A stretch of 64,000 nucleotides of DNA from Limnohabitans radicicola. Lineage in GTDB: Bacteria > Pseudomonadota > Gammaproteobacteria > Burkholderiales > Burkholderiaceae_C. The notes below the pieces were generated by a model. The model saw only the letters and a list, made by a program, of their open reading frames with translations, did not search any database and was not told the origin of the DNA. Positions 1 through 8,704 of this stretch are shown piece by piece. The first letter of the stretch is position 1. Every line of letters starts with the position of its first letter. A program made the translations under genes and the position numbers. The stretch lies in the NCBI RefSeq assembly GCF_014837235.1, contig NZ_JACYFT010000003.1, forward strand, positions 329,660 through 393,659, in the 5' to 3' direction.

Positions 1-773
1 GCCAGAGCCGACTCCTGGAAGGGCAGGCCGCCCATCGAGCCGAGCACGGTGAAAATCAGGATCGCCGAGGGCACGATGCCTTTCAGGCACTTGCTCCACA
101 AAGCCCAGCCATTGAGCGAGCGTGCTTCACGCGGCACACCGGGCACATAGCTGGGTTTGACCATGCCCAGAGCAAAGGTGTAGGCGGCAAACATCGCAAT
201 TTGCAGCAGCGACGGGCCCCAGGCACCTTTGTACATGTCGCCCACAGGTTTGCCCAGCTGGTCAGCCAGCACCACCAACACAAGCGAAGGTGGCACCAGC
301 TGTGTGATGGTGCCGGAGGCTGCCAGCACGCCAGTGGCGTAGCGCATGTTGTAGCCATAGCGGATCATGACAGGCAAGGAAATCAGCGCCATGGCGATCA
401 CCTGCCCAGCCACGGTGCCCGTGATGGCTCCAAGAATGAAGCCCACGATGATCACCGAGTAGCCCAAGCCGCCACGCACCGGACCGAAGAGTTGACCCAT
501 GGAGTCGAGCATGTCCTCGGCCAGACCGCATTTTTCGAGGATGGTTCCCATGAAGGTGAAAAATGGGATGGCCAGCAGCAGGTCGTTGCTCAGAATCGAG
601 AAGATCGAAATCGGCAGGTTGCTCATGAAGGCCACCGGGAACCAGCCCATTTCGATGGCGTAGAGACCTGAGGCCAGGCCCAGTGCGGCCAGAGAGAAGG
701 CCACGGGGAAGCCCACCAGCATCACCACCACGAGGCCCGCGAACATGATCGGGGCGAAGTTTTCCATTTGCAT
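1..773 (-). CDS. dctM: TRAP transporter large permease (DctM), 3' end beyond window
   Basis: This is the large inner-membrane subunit of a tripartite ATP-independent periplasmic transporter, which forms the transport channel. About 257 residues are visible from the start (MQMENFAPIMFAGLV). They contain successive hydrophobic helices and the family's GAITGTVAGQVIAMA-type and ASGTITQLVPPS segments. The start at 773 follows an AAGGA-type ribosome site on the minus strand; a second ATG lies two codons in. It is 30 bases downstream of dctQ and surely co-transcribed with it. The C-terminal part and any dctP gene lie outside the window, so the substrate cannot be guessed. Confidence 0.9.
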   Translation of the reverse strand, partial: MQMENFAPIMFAGLVVVMLVGFPVAFSLAALGLASGLYAIEMGWFPVAFMSNLPISIFSILSNDLLLAIPFFTFMGTILEKCGLAEDMLDSMGQLFGPVRGGLGYSVIIVGFILGAITGTVAGQVIAMALISLPVMIRYGYNMRYATGVLAASGTITQLVPPSLVLVVLADQLGKPVGDMYKGAWGPSLLQIAMFAAYTFALGMVKPSYVPGVPREARSLNGWALWSKCLKGIVPSAILIFTVLGSMGGLPFQESAL

Positions 774-803
774 GTTTTGTCCTTGACGTCTTGGTCTTGT
801 GCT

Positions 804-1343
804 TTATTGCAGCGGCTTTTCGTAGTGGGTGTCCATGGCGTATGCACCCTGCAGGTAGGCGACACGCTTGATCAATTCGGCCACACCTTGCAGCCAGACC
901 ATGGCAAATCCCACTGGCAGAGCCAATGTGGCGGGCCAGCGGATCAGGCCGCCAGCGTTTTGACTCATTTCGCCGGAGACCCATGTGTTCCAGAAGTAGG
1001 GCGCGGAGAGCCAGGTCAGGTAGCCCATGATGGGCAGCAGGAACACGATGAGGCCGAAAATGTCCACATAGACGGGGCCGTTGCCTTTGAGCTTGCCATA
1101 CAACAAGTCCACACGCACATGCTCGTTGACTTTGAGCACATAGGGTGAGCCGACCATGACCACCCAGGCGAACATGTACCACTGGATTTCAAGCAAGCCG
1201 TTGGAGCTCCAATCGATGCCGTAGCGGATGAATGCGTTGCCGGCACAGATCATGGCCGACAGGAAAACGGCCCACGAGGCGATTTGGCCAAACTTTTCGC
1301 TGAACCAATCCATGGCATTTGCAAATTTGATCAAGAAGGTCAA
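804..1343 (-). CDS. dctQ: TRAP transporter small permease (DctQ)
   Basis: This is the small four-helix membrane subunit of the same TRAP transporter. Hydrophobic helices lie around SWAVFLSAMICAGNAF, WYMFAWVVMVGSPYVL, IFGLIVFLLPIMGY and LALPVGFAMVWL, and the conserved stretch between the second and third contains NEHVRVDLLY. I chose a TTG start at 1343 because GGAG lies about 7 bases upstream; an ATG at 1313 (MDWFSEKF) or a TTG at 1397 are alternatives. Length (about 179 residues) is normal for DctQ. A hairpin with a T-run lies just upstream of the chosen start. Confidence 0.88.
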   Translation of the reverse strand: MTFLIKFANAMDWFSEKFGQIASWAVFLSAMICAGNAFIRYGIDWSSNGLLEIQWYMFAWVVMVGSPYVLKVNEHVRVDLLYGKLKGNGPVYVDIFGLIVFLLPIMGYLTWLSAPYFWNTWVSGEMSQNAGGLIRWPATLALPVGFAMVWLQGVAELIKRVAYLQGAYAMDTHYEKPLQ

Positions 1344-1364
1344 TGCATTTCTCCAATTGTTCTC

Positions 1365-1391
1365 ATAAAAAGAGGTGCCGTAAGCACCTCT
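1365..1391 (-). terminator. Hairpin with U-run upstream of dctQ
   Basis: Read on the minus strand, AGAGGTGC and GCACCTCT pair around a five-base loop and are followed by TTTTTATG. This has the form of an intrinsic terminator for the regulator gene ending at 1524. It lies only about 20 bases before the likely dctQ start, so it could instead act as an attenuator in the dctQM leader. Confidence 0.6.
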
Positions 1392-1523
1392 GGGCAAAAT
1401 TTGACCATGCCAATGGTAACCATACCAGGGCGGATTCAGGCATTTGCGCCTTGATATTTGACTCTATTGACGCTGAATTTTTCTCAATTGGACCTGTTTT
1501 TGAGGCGTGCCCAGCGAAATCCA

Positions 1524-2645
1524 TCAGGTTAACGGGCGTTTTTTGGGGGGCGTCCACCAGGGGAAATGCTGCTTCAAAGACTGGACTTGTCCACAGGTGT
1601 GGTCTGCTTCGTAACCCGGCAATTGGTTCAGGCGTGCAATCCAGCCTTGCGAAGCGAGGACAGCCTGCAGCTGTTGCACCGGGGGCGAGTTCAGCGCGCT
1701 TTTGAGGCAAATCAGCCAATAGTTTTCTTTTTTGAGTGGAATGAAGTCCAGGCCTTGAAGGCGTGCCGCTGAAGCAATGCCCAAGCCTGTATCGGCTTGC
1801 CCCGATGCGATTCGTGCAGCAACCGCCGCATGGGAGGGTTCTTCGTCACCATAGCCACAGACATGGCTCGGTGATAGTCCGGCCTCCGTCAGCCATTGAT
1901 CGAGCAGCAGGCGAGTGCCTGTGCCTGAAGGCCGATTGATGAAGCGCACTCCGGGTTTGAGCAGGTCTTTCAGATCCTTGAGCTGATGCGGATTGCCTTG
2001 GGCCACCATCAGGCCTTGTTCTCGATGGGCAAAGCCGATCAATTTGTGCAGACCCCTTTTCAGCAGTGGTTTGTAGGTCTGCGCCACCAGCGAGTTGGCA
2101 GATGGGGTGGCAGGCGCATGAAAGCCTGCCATCACACAACGGCCTTCGTTCAAGGCCCGGATCGCGTCCACGCTGCCGCAAAACCGGATGTCCAGATGCA
2201 ATGCCTGCTGCGCGGCCTGTTGTTGCAATTGCACCAGCGCATCGTCGTGGCTGGCGTAGAACGTCAAAAGGTGGCTCGCCGGGTCAAAAGCCATGGCGAT
2301 GGTTTTCTCCAGCTCCGCGTGCAGAGTGGTGATTTGAGGAGCCAGTCGGGCCTGGGCCTGGCGTTCAGCCCACAGCAATTTGTCCGCAAAAGGGCTCAAG
2401 CGGGCCGCTTGGCCTTTCTCCCAAAGGATCAGGGCTTGCCCAAGTGCCTGCTCCCAGCGCTTGAGTTCGCCCCAGACATGCCGATAGGACAGCTGCATGG
2501 CTTTGGCCGCTGCGGCAATCGAGCCCGCTTCGCGCACGGCTTGCAGCAAGTCCATCAGGGGGTTACGCAGTGGGCTGGTTTGATGGCGTTGTGACGCCCC
2601 TTCTTGGTGAGGCGCCCAGCTGTAGGAAAGGCGGATGTGTTGCAC
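1524..2645 (-). CDS. ModE-like regulator with molybdate/tungstate-binding-protein-like domain
   Basis: The protein is a predicted transcriptional regulator of tungstate or molybdate uptake. Residues about 25-90 form the LysR/ModE-type winged helix (LLQAVREAGSIAAAAKAMQLSYRHVWGELKRW is split over this region). From about residue 115 onward there is a periplasmic-binding-protein-like ligand domain, with the family signature RFINRPSGTGTRLLLDQWL near its middle. The 373-residue length fits this two-domain family. The N-terminus MQHIRLSYSW is typical, so the first ATG is kept. It is divergent from tupBCA, with a dyad in the 127-base gap, which suggests it senses oxyanion and controls the transporter. 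The cognate metal (W rather than Mo) is inferred from the neighbours. Confidence 0.85.
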   Translation of the reverse strand: MQHIRLSYSWAPHQEGASQRHQTSPLRNPLMDLLQAVREAGSIAAAAKAMQLSYRHVWGELKRWEQALGQALILWEKGQAARLSPFADKLLWAERQAQARLAPQITTLHAELEKTIAMAFDPASHLLTFYASHDDALVQLQQQAAQQALHLDIRFCGSVDAIRALNEGRCVMAGFHAPATPSANSLVAQTYKPLLKRGLHKLIGFAHREQGLMVAQGNPHQLKDLKDLLKPGVRFINRPSGTGTRLLLDQWLTEAGLSPSHVCGYGDEEPSHAAVAARIASGQADTGLGIASAARLQGLDFIPLKKENYWLICLKSALNSPPVQQLQAVLASQGWIARLNQLPGYEADHTCGQVQSLKQHFPWWTPPKKRPLT

Positions 2646-2691
2646 AGGCAGGAGTTTGCCTCAATCTGACTGGGCCCTGCTCAGGTGCATT

Positions 2692-2722
2692 CGTAACTTA
2701 TGCAACGTGCTTCATAACGGAC
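2692..2722. promoter_or_regulatory. ModE-box-like dyad in the regulator/tup intergenic region
   Basis: Half-sites CTTATG and CATAACG face each other across about 10 bases between the divergent regulator and tupB. The inner TTATG/CATAA arms are perfect, with partial further symmetry outside (GT...AC). The CATAACG half resembles the E. coli ModE operator half-site as I remember it. The dyad's position suggests the operator of the neighbouring ModE-like protein; this is inference. Confidence 0.45.
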
Positions 2723-2753
2723 ATCCCTTAGGCCCGGAGGGCTTCGCGTCCGT
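2717..2753 (+). promoter_or_regulatory. Nested hairpin in the tupB leader
   Basis: ACGGAC at 2717-2722 pairs with GTCCGT at 2748-2753. Inside it CCCT (2725-2728) pairs with AGGG (2738-2741) around a nine-base loop. It ends 20 bases before the tupB ATG, where no strong ribosome site is visible. It could be a leader structure controlling tup translation, but it is too short to be called a Moco/Tuco riboswitch. Confidence 0.35.
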
Positions 2754-2772
2754 TAGCATCGCGCTCAAGTTT

Positions 2773-3510
2773 ATGAACACCTTTTCCGAAAGCATGGCCC
2801 ATGCACTGAGGCTCGTCGCCTCGTTCGATCCTGCGCTCTGGGCCGTGGTGATGCGTTCCCTCGCGGTCAGTGCCACCGCCTGTTTGCTGGCCTATGGCTT
2901 GGGGATCGTTTTGGGCGCCTGGTTGGCCGTGGCACGGTTCCGGGGGCGCAGTGTCGTTTTGCTTGGCTTGAACACCTTGCTGGCTTTGCCCTCGGTGGTT
3001 GTGGGCTTGGTGGTTTACCTGTTGCTCTCGCGTACCGGGCCCTTGGGTTTTCTGGGGTGGTTGTTCAGTTTCAAGGCCATGGTGTTTGCACAGGTCATCT
3101 TGGTCTTGCCTGTGGTCACAGCACTGACACGGCAAGTGGTTGAAGACGTGGAGTCTCAACATGGTGAACAATGGGCTTCTTTGGGTGCTGGCCCTGGCTT
3201 GCGTGGCTTGCTCTTGGCATGGGACGAGCGTCTGGCGCTGCTCACGATCGGTGTGGCAGCGTTTGGACGGGCGATTTCCGAGGTGGGTGCGGTGATGATC
3301 GTGGGCGGAAACATCGACGGCTTCACCCGTGTGATGACCACCGCCATTGCCCTCGAAACCAGCAAGGGTGATTTGCCGCTGGCGCTGGGCCTCGGGCTGG
3401 TGCTTTTGCTGGTGGTTTGGTGTCTCAATGCGCTGGTGGCCGCGTTGCGTCGATGGGGTGAAAAACGCCAGGGCAGTCCCATGATTGCCCCCAAAGGTTG
3501 GGTTGCATGA
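2773..3510 (+). CDS. tupB: Tungstate ABC transporter permease TupB
   Basis: This is the inner-membrane permease of a tungstate importer. It is a BPD_transp_1-type permease with helices starting at SLAVSATACLLAYGLGIVLG and the EAA-like loop around ASLGAGPGLRGLLLAWDERL. The segment GRAISEVGAVMIVGGNI is characteristic of TupB/WtpB-type permeases. The start MNTFSESM at 2773 is chosen on family length (245 residues); earlier in-frame codons run through the leader hairpin. It overlaps tupC by four bases (ATGA), implying coupled translation. The assignment to tungstate rather than molybdate rests on the adjacent TupA signature. Confidence 0.88.
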   Translation: MNTFSESMAHALRLVASFDPALWAVVMRSLAVSATACLLAYGLGIVLGAWLAVARFRGRSVVLLGLNTLLALPSVVVGLVVYLLLSRTGPLGFLGWLFSFKAMVFAQVILVLPVVTALTRQVVEDVESQHGEQWASLGAGPGLRGLLLAWDERLALLTIGVAAFGRAISEVGAVMIVGGNIDGFTRVMTTAIALETSKGDLPLALGLGLVLLLVVWCLNALVAALRRWGEKRQGSPMIAPKGWVA

Positions 3511-4229
3511 CGGTGTGTTCGGCGCTTCAGCTGCGTGATGTTGCTGTGCTTTTGGGTGCAGTGCAGGCCCTGCAGCAAATCAGTCTGGACGTACAGCCTG
3601 GCGAGCGCGTGGCGCTGGTCGGGGCCAATGGCTCAGGCAAGAGTACCTTGTTGCGAACGATGCATGGGTTGCTGCAGCCCGTGCAGGGTTGCATCGAAAG
3701 ACACCCGACACTGCGGCAAGCGATGCTGTTCCAGAGGCCACATTTGCTGCGCATGTCCTCACTCCACAATGTGGCCATCGGTCTATGGCTGGATCGCAGC
3801 CTGGGTCTGGGCTGGGGGCAGGCCAAGGCGCGGGCCACCCAGGCTTTGCAGCGCGTGGGACTGAGCGAGCTGGCCCACCACGGCGGTCGTCAATTGTCTG
3901 GTGGGCAGCAGCAGCGTTTGGCCATGGCGCGCGCCTGGGGTCGAATGCCGGATGTGCTGCTGCTCGATGAACCCACCGCCAGCCTGGATCCCCATGCCAA
4001 ACGCGAGATCGAAACCTTGATGGCCGATTTCGCCAGTGGGGAGGGCCATGCGCGCACCTTGATCTGGGCCAGCCACAACTTGGGACAGGTCAAGCGCTTG
4101 GCCACACGTGTCATGTACCTTGAAGGCGGCCGTTTGCTGGCAGACCTGCCTGTGGCTGATTTTTTCAATGCAGCGGTGTTGGCACAGCACAGCCCGCCCG
4201 CCCATGCTTTTGTTCAAGGAGAACAGTGA
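3507..4229 (+). CDS. tupC: Tungstate ABC transporter ATP-binding protein TupC
   Basis: This is the cytoplasmic ATPase that powers tungstate import. Visible motifs are Walker A GANGSGKST, Q-loop region QRPHLL, signature LSGGQQQR, Walker B VLLLDEPTASLD and the H-loop in WASHN. The start at 3507 overlaps the tupB stop as ATGA; an in-frame ATG nine bases earlier is less likely. Its 240 residues match a minimal ABC subunit with no C-terminal regulatory domain. The stop TGA overlaps the tupA ATG by one base. Confidence 0.9.
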   Translation: MTVCSALQLRDVAVLLGAVQALQQISLDVQPGERVALVGANGSGKSTLLRTMHGLLQPVQGCIERHPTLRQAMLFQRPHLLRMSSLHNVAIGLWLDRSLGLGWGQAKARATQALQRVGLSELAHHGGRQLSGGQQQRLAMARAWGRMPDVLLLDEPTASLDPHAKREIETLMADFASGEGHARTLIWASHNLGQVKRLATRVMYLEGGRLLADLPVADFFNAAVLAQHSPPAHAFVQGEQ

Positions 4230-5053
4230 TGTGGAATGGTGCGTTTTTTCCCCGTCGTTTCAGAGCCCTCGCAGTGGCGGCTGGCTTGGTTTGGTGCAGT
4301 GCCGCATTGCATGCCCAATCCATCGTGATGTCGTCCACGACATCCACCGAGCAATCGGGCTTGTTCAGCCATTTGCTGCCTGCCTTCAAAAAGGCCAGTG
4401 GCATCGATGTGAAAGTTGTGGCTCTCGGCACCGGGCAGGCGCTGGACATGGCGCGTCGTGGCGATGCCGATGTGGTGTTCGTACACGACCAGGCGGCCGA
4501 GGAAAAATTTGTGGCCGATGGCTTCGGCCTCAAGCGCTTGCCGGTCATGTACAACGACTTCGTGTTGATCGGTCCCAAGGCCGACCCGGCAGCGACCAAA
4601 GGCCGGGACATCGTTGCAGCGCTGGCCAAGCTGGCGAGCGCAAATGCGGCTTTTGTCTCACGAGGTGACAAGAGTGGCACCCATGCGGCCGAATTGCGTT
4701 TCTGGAAAATGGCGCATCTGGATGCAGCCAGAGGCGCAGGCTACCGCGAGTGCGGTTGCGGCATGGGGCCTGCACTGAACATCGCTGCATCGCAGGGAGC
4801 CTATGTGCTGGCCGACCGAGGCACCTGGCTGAATTTCAAGAACCGCGCCGATCTGGCCATACTGGTCGAAGGCGATCAACGTCTCTTCAACCAGTATGGC
4901 GTGATGGTGGTGAACCCCGCCAGGCACCCGCATGTCAAGCAGACTGAAGCACAGAAGTTTGTGGATTGGGTGACATCGGCAGCCGGTCAGGTCAGCATCG
5001 CCGAATACAAGATCGGTGGGGAGCAGCTGTTCTTTCCGAACGCCCCGAAATGA
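4229..5053 (+). CDS. tupA: Tungstate-binding periplasmic protein TupA
   Basis: This is the periplasmic substrate-binding protein of the tungstate importer. A signal peptide covers about residues 1-30 (FRALAVAAGLVWCSAALHAQ). Directly after it comes MSSTTSTEQSGLF, matching the TTST-type oxyanion-binding signature of TupA proteins. Other family blocks are GTGQALDMARRGDADVVFVHD and the VSRGDKSGTHAAELRFWK region. An AAGGAG site lies 7-12 bases before the ATG at 4229; the preceding GTG is rejected. The gene is last in the tupBCA order, whereas many genomes have tupABC. Confidence 0.92.
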   Translation: MWNGAFFPRRFRALAVAAGLVWCSAALHAQSIVMSSTTSTEQSGLFSHLLPAFKKASGIDVKVVALGTGQALDMARRGDADVVFVHDQAAEEKFVADGFGLKRLPVMYNDFVLIGPKADPAATKGRDIVAALAKLASANAAFVSRGDKSGTHAAELRFWKMAHLDAARGAGYRECGCGMGPALNIAASQGAYVLADRGTWLNFKNRADLAILVEGDQRLFNQYGVMVVNPARHPHVKQTEAQKFVDWVTSAAGQVSIAEYKIGGEQLFFPNAPK

Positions 5054-5054
5054 G

Positions 5055-6134
5055 TCAGTGAGGTCGGCCGAGTTTGCGGTAGACGGTAGCCCGGCTGATG
5101 CCCAAGGCGCGGGCCGCTTCGGCCACATTGCCACGGGCTTGCTGCACGGCCTGTCGGATCATGTCGTTTTGAGCCACTTTGAGTGGCATGCGGTTGGTGT
5201 GTGGTGTTCCTGATCGCGCAGACTGGATTTGCAGCCGCAGACCTGACCACAAAGGCACTTCTTGTACGTGGCCCGGATGTGCGGCGGCGTCGAAGAGGCT
5301 TTCCCAAGGCAGTGCAAACACATCGCTCGCATGGATGGGTCCGGTGTGCGGATGTTCGAGCGAAAGCATTTGCCTGGCTGCAGGGTTGGCACCCAGCATG
5401 TGCCCTTCGTGATCCAGGGTGATCAAGCCGTCACCGTCTCCACCGAGCGGGTTGCCCGGCCAGCTCAGACGCAAGACCAAGGCATGCGATGTGGACAGCA
5501 GCCAGCTGTTTTCGATGCTGCGGGCCGAGCGCTGCACCAGATGCCGCAGTGCCGGGCGCTCCTGGGTTTCGATGCCTGTCAGATCCAGCATGCCCGCACA
5601 ACGGCCGTCAGGCCCGAACACCGGGGCACCTGCACAGCTGTAGACGCTGGTGTCCTGGAAGAAATGCTCGCCCCGGTGCAGCCACACGGGCTGCAGTTCG
5701 CGCAGGGCCGCGCTGATCGAGGTGGTGCCCACCGACCGTTCAGACAGGTCCACGCCCACGCGGGCGATGGCATCGGCGCGGCGGTCCTGCCTGTCCACGG
5801 GGCCGTGAACATCGACCACGATGCCCTCGGCATTGGTCAGGATGGCGAAATAACGGATGTCGGCGATCACCCGGGCCAGCTCGCTCAGCACGGGCTGGGC
5901 GGCTTGCATCAGGGGGCGGCTGGCTTCCTGCACCCGCTTGATGTGCTGGCTCGACAGGGTGTCGAAGCCCACCGCATGCTCGGGCTGCAAACCCATCTCC
6001 AGGCAACGCAGCCAGGACTGTGTGACCCAGGACGGCACGCTCCCAGGCATTGCCGGGGCGTGCTCCTGCAGCACCATGGCGCGCGCTTGCGCGATGCTCT
6101 GCAGTCGGTCAGGGGCGGTGGAGGGCGTGGTCAT
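5055..6134 (-). CDS. GAF/PAS/Fis regulator lacking AAA+ domain (AcoR-like)
   Basis: This is a predicted transcription regulator of the acetoin-regulator (AcoR) type. About residues 75-200 form a GAF-like sensor (FAILTNAEGIVVDVHGP to APVFGPDGRCAGMLDLTG). Next is a short PAS-like segment (GLITLDHEGHMLGANPAARQ), then a C-terminal Fis-type helix-turn-helix (NVAEAARALGISRATVYRKL). There is no Walker A, GAFTGA or other sigma-54 AAA+ motif, so it cannot open sigma-54 promoters by the usual route. The ATG at 6134 is preferred to a TTG at 6149. It converges on tupA and is divergent from the aldehyde oxidoreductase operon 156 bases away, so aldehyde-responsive control of that operon is likely. The effector is unknown. 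Confidence 0.82.
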   Translation of the reverse strand: MTTPSTAPDRLQSIAQARAMVLQEHAPAMPGSVPSWVTQSWLRCLEMGLQPEHAVGFDTLSSQHIKRVQEASRPLMQAAQPVLSELARVIADIRYFAILTNAEGIVVDVHGPVDRQDRRADAIARVGVDLSERSVGTTSISAALRELQPVWLHRGEHFFQDTSVYSCAGAPVFGPDGRCAGMLDLTGIETQERPALRHLVQRSARSIENSWLLSTSHALVLRLSWPGNPLGGDGDGLITLDHEGHMLGANPAARQMLSLEHPHTGPIHASDVFALPWESLFDAAAHPGHVQEVPLWSGLRLQIQSARSGTPHTNRMPLKVAQNDMIRQAVQQARGNVAEAARALGISRATVYRKLGRPH

Positions 6135-6289
6135 CGAGAAGTGTCTCAAGCTGAGAATATTATGGCTTACACCTGCAATGTTTAGGGTTAATACGGATCT
6201 GTCAAGCGGCGCGACGCATAAAAATGGCTATGAATTTCGATTCATACCAGCAGGCTTGTACAGGCCTGCCCCACCACAGGAGACCCACC

Positions 6290-6766
6290 ATGCAGAAAGT
6301 CCTGCACATCAATCCGGACAAATGCACCGGCTGCTTGCAGTGTGAAATGGCCTGTTCTTTCGAGAACTACGGCACCTACGCCACCTCCAAGTCGCGCATC
6401 AAGGTGTTTGACTTCCACCACACAGGCAAAAAGGTCCCCTACACCTGCACCCAGTGCGACGAAGCCTGGTGCCTGCATGCTTGCCCGGTGGAGGCCATCA
6501 CGGTCGACAAGGCCACCGGTGCCAAGGTCGTCAACGAATCCACCTGCGTGGGCTGCAAGGTCTGCACCATCGCCTGCCCGTTCGGCACGATCAACTACGT
6601 GCAGGAAACCGGCAAGGTGCAAAAGTGTGATCTGTGCGGCGGCGACCCGGCCTGTGCCGACGCCTGCCCAACGGGCGCCATCACCTTCGTCGATGCCAAC
6701 TGGACCGGCATCGACAAAATGAAACAGTGGGCCGACAAGCTGGGCAATCAGCCCACAGCCGGTTAA
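6290..6766 (+). CDS. aorA: Four-cluster ferredoxin-like subunit of tungsten aldehyde oxidoreductase
   Basis: This is the electron-transfer subunit of the W-enzyme encoded next. The 158 residues hold four cysteine groups of [4Fe-4S] type: CTGCLQCEMAC, CTQCDEAWCLHACP, CVGCKVCTIACP and CDLCGGDPACADACP. The arrangement matches DMSO reductase/HycB-type polyferredoxins and the AorA subunit described for Aromatoleum. The start at 6290 has AGGAGA six bases upstream; an upstream in-frame ATG at 6224 would add an unrelated leader and is rejected. The gene is first in a five-gene operon and lies 28 bases from aorB. Confidence 0.88.
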   Translation: MQKVLHINPDKCTGCLQCEMACSFENYGTYATSKSRIKVFDFHHTGKKVPYTCTQCDEAWCLHACPVEAITVDKATGAKVVNESTCVGCKVCTIACPFGTINYVQETGKVQKCDLCGGDPACADACPTGAITFVDANWTGIDKMKQWADKLGNQPTAG

Positions 6767-6794
6767 TTCCCCCCCACCCACAAGGAGCATCAAC

Positions 6795-8642
6795 ATGTCT
6801 TGGGCTGGAAAAATCCTCCGCGTCAACCTCACGGCTGGCACCGTCAAATCCGAACCGCTGAACATGGAGTGGGCCAAGGCCTACCTGGGCTCACGCGGAT
6901 TGGGCAGCAAATACCTGATCAGTGAAGTCGACCCCAAAGTCGATCCGCTGTCGGCCGACAACAAGATCATCTGGGCCACCGGCCCGTTGACCGGCACCAT
7001 GGCCTCCACGGGCGGCCGTTACACCGTCATCACCAAAGGCCCGCTCACCGGGGCCATTGCCTGCTCCAACTCGGGCGGCTACTGGGGCGCCGAGCTCAAA
7101 ATGGCCGGCTGGGACATGGTCATCTTTGAAGGCAAGTCGGCCAAGCCGGTCTACCTCTACATCAACGACGATGTGGCCGAACTGCGCGACGCAGGCCACC
7201 TGTGGGGCCAGAGCGTCTGGAAGACCGAGGAAATCCTCAAGTCCAGCCTGCAGGACCCGTTGCTGCGCGTGTCCAGCATTGGCAAGGCCGGTGAAAACGG
7301 CGTGCTTTACGCCGCCGTGGTGAACGACCTGCACCGTGCGGCTGGCCGCTCGGGCGTAGGCACCGTCATGGGCAGCAAGAACCTCAAGGCCATTGCCGTG
7401 CGCGGCACCAAGGGCGTGGGCAATGTGCAAAACCCCAAGGCTTTCATGGCCGCGGCCAAGGCCGCCAAGAAGGTGCTGGCCGACAACGCTGTCACCGGCC
7501 AGGGCCTGCCCACCTACGGCACCCAGGTGCTGATGAACGTCATCAACGAAGTCGGCGCACTGCCTACGCGCAACCACCGCGATGTGCAGTTTGAAGGCGC
7601 GAAGGACATCTCGGCCGAAGCCATGGTCACGCCCCGCGCCACCGACGGCAAGAAGCACCTGGTGACCAACCAGGCCTGCTTTGGCTGCACCATCGCCTGC
7701 GGCCGCATCAGCAAGATCGACGAAGGCCACTTCTCGGTGCAGAACAAGCCCGAGTACTGGGGCGCATCGGGCGGCCTGGAGTACGAAGCCGCCTGGGCGC
7801 TGGGCGCGGCCAACGGCGTCAACGACCTGGAAGCCCTGCAATACGCCAACCTGATCTGCAACGAAGAAGGCTTTGACCCGATCAGTTTTGGCGCCACCAT
7901 CGGCGCGGTGATGGAGCTGTACGAAATGGGTGTGCTCACCAAAGAGCAGATCGGCATCGAAGCGCCGTTCGGTTCTGCCAAGGCGCTGTGCGAGCTGGCC
8001 GACATGACGGCCAAAGGCATTGGCTTTGGCAAGGAAATCGGTCTGGGCTCCAAGCGCCTGACCGCCAAGTACGGCCACCCCGACCTGTCCATGAGCGTCA
8101 AGGGCCAGGAATTCCCGGCCTATGACGGCCGTGTGATCCAGGGCATCGGTCTGGCCTATGCCACCTCCAACCGCGGTGCCTGCCACCTGCGCGGCTACAC
8201 CATCGCATCTGAAGTGCTGGGCATCCCGGTCAAGACCGAACCCACCGAGCACGAAGGCAAACCCGAACTGGTCAAGGCCTTCCAGGACGCCACGGCGGCG
8301 TTCGACTCGGCGGGTGTGTGCATCTTCACCAGCTTCGCCTGGACACTGGCCGATGTGGCCCCGCAAGTGCAGGCTGCTTGTGGTGAGGAGTTCACCATGG
8401 AGCACCTGGCCCACATCGGTGAGCGCATCTGGAACATGGAGCGCGAGTTCAACAACGCCGCAGGCTTCACGAAGGCCGACGACAACCTGCCCAAGCGCTT
8501 GCTGACCGAAGCCGCCAAGACCGGCCCCGGCAAAGGCATTGTGAGCAAGCTGCCCGAGATGCTGCCCAAGTACTACGATGCACGTGGTTGGGACAGCGAA
8601 GGCCGTCCCACAGCGGCCACCAAGGAACGTCTGGGCCTCTAA
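6795..8642 (+). CDS. aorB: Tungsten-containing aldehyde:ferredoxin oxidoreductase, catalytic subunit
   Basis: The enzyme oxidises aldehydes to carboxylic acids using a tungsten bis-pterin cofactor and one [4Fe-4S] cluster. The N-terminus MSWAGKILRVNLTAGTVKSE is classic for the family. Cluster ligands are C295, C298, C302 (CFGCTIAC) and C509 in DSAGVC, which is the DxxGxC pterin/cluster motif. The 615-residue length is normal. A GGAG site precedes the ATG. The gene is flanked by ferredoxin and FAD subunits, as in the multi-subunit AOR of Aromatoleum aromaticum, so electrons probably go to NAD+ or the reverse. The tungstate importer just upstream supports W over Mo. The aldehyde substrate is not evident. 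Confidence 0.93.
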   Translation: MSWAGKILRVNLTAGTVKSEPLNMEWAKAYLGSRGLGSKYLISEVDPKVDPLSADNKIIWATGPLTGTMASTGGRYTVITKGPLTGAIACSNSGGYWGAELKMAGWDMVIFEGKSAKPVYLYINDDVAELRDAGHLWGQSVWKTEEILKSSLQDPLLRVSSIGKAGENGVLYAAVVNDLHRAAGRSGVGTVMGSKNLKAIAVRGTKGVGNVQNPKAFMAAAKAAKKVLADNAVTGQGLPTYGTQVLMNVINEVGALPTRNHRDVQFEGAKDISAEAMVTPRATDGKKHLVTNQACFGCTIACGRISKIDEGHFSVQNKPEYWGASGGLEYEAAWALGAANGVNDLEALQYANLICNEEGFDPISFGATIGAVMELYEMGVLTKEQIGIEAPFGSAKALCELADMTAKGIGFGKEIGLGSKRLTAKYGHPDLSMSVKGQEFPAYDGRVIQGIGLAYATSNRGACHLRGYTIASEVLGIPVKTEPTEHEGKPELVKAFQDATAAFDSAGVCIFTSFAWTLADVAPQVQAACGEEFTMEHLAHIGERIWNMEREFNNAAGFTKADDNLPKRLLTEAAKTGPGKGIVSKLPEMLPKYYDARGWDSEGRPTAATKERLGL

Positions 8643-8704
8643 ATCGCCCGGACTTGCAGCAAGAAGCGGCCCGAACAGGTCGCTTCTTTTTTGGAGAACA
8701 CACC

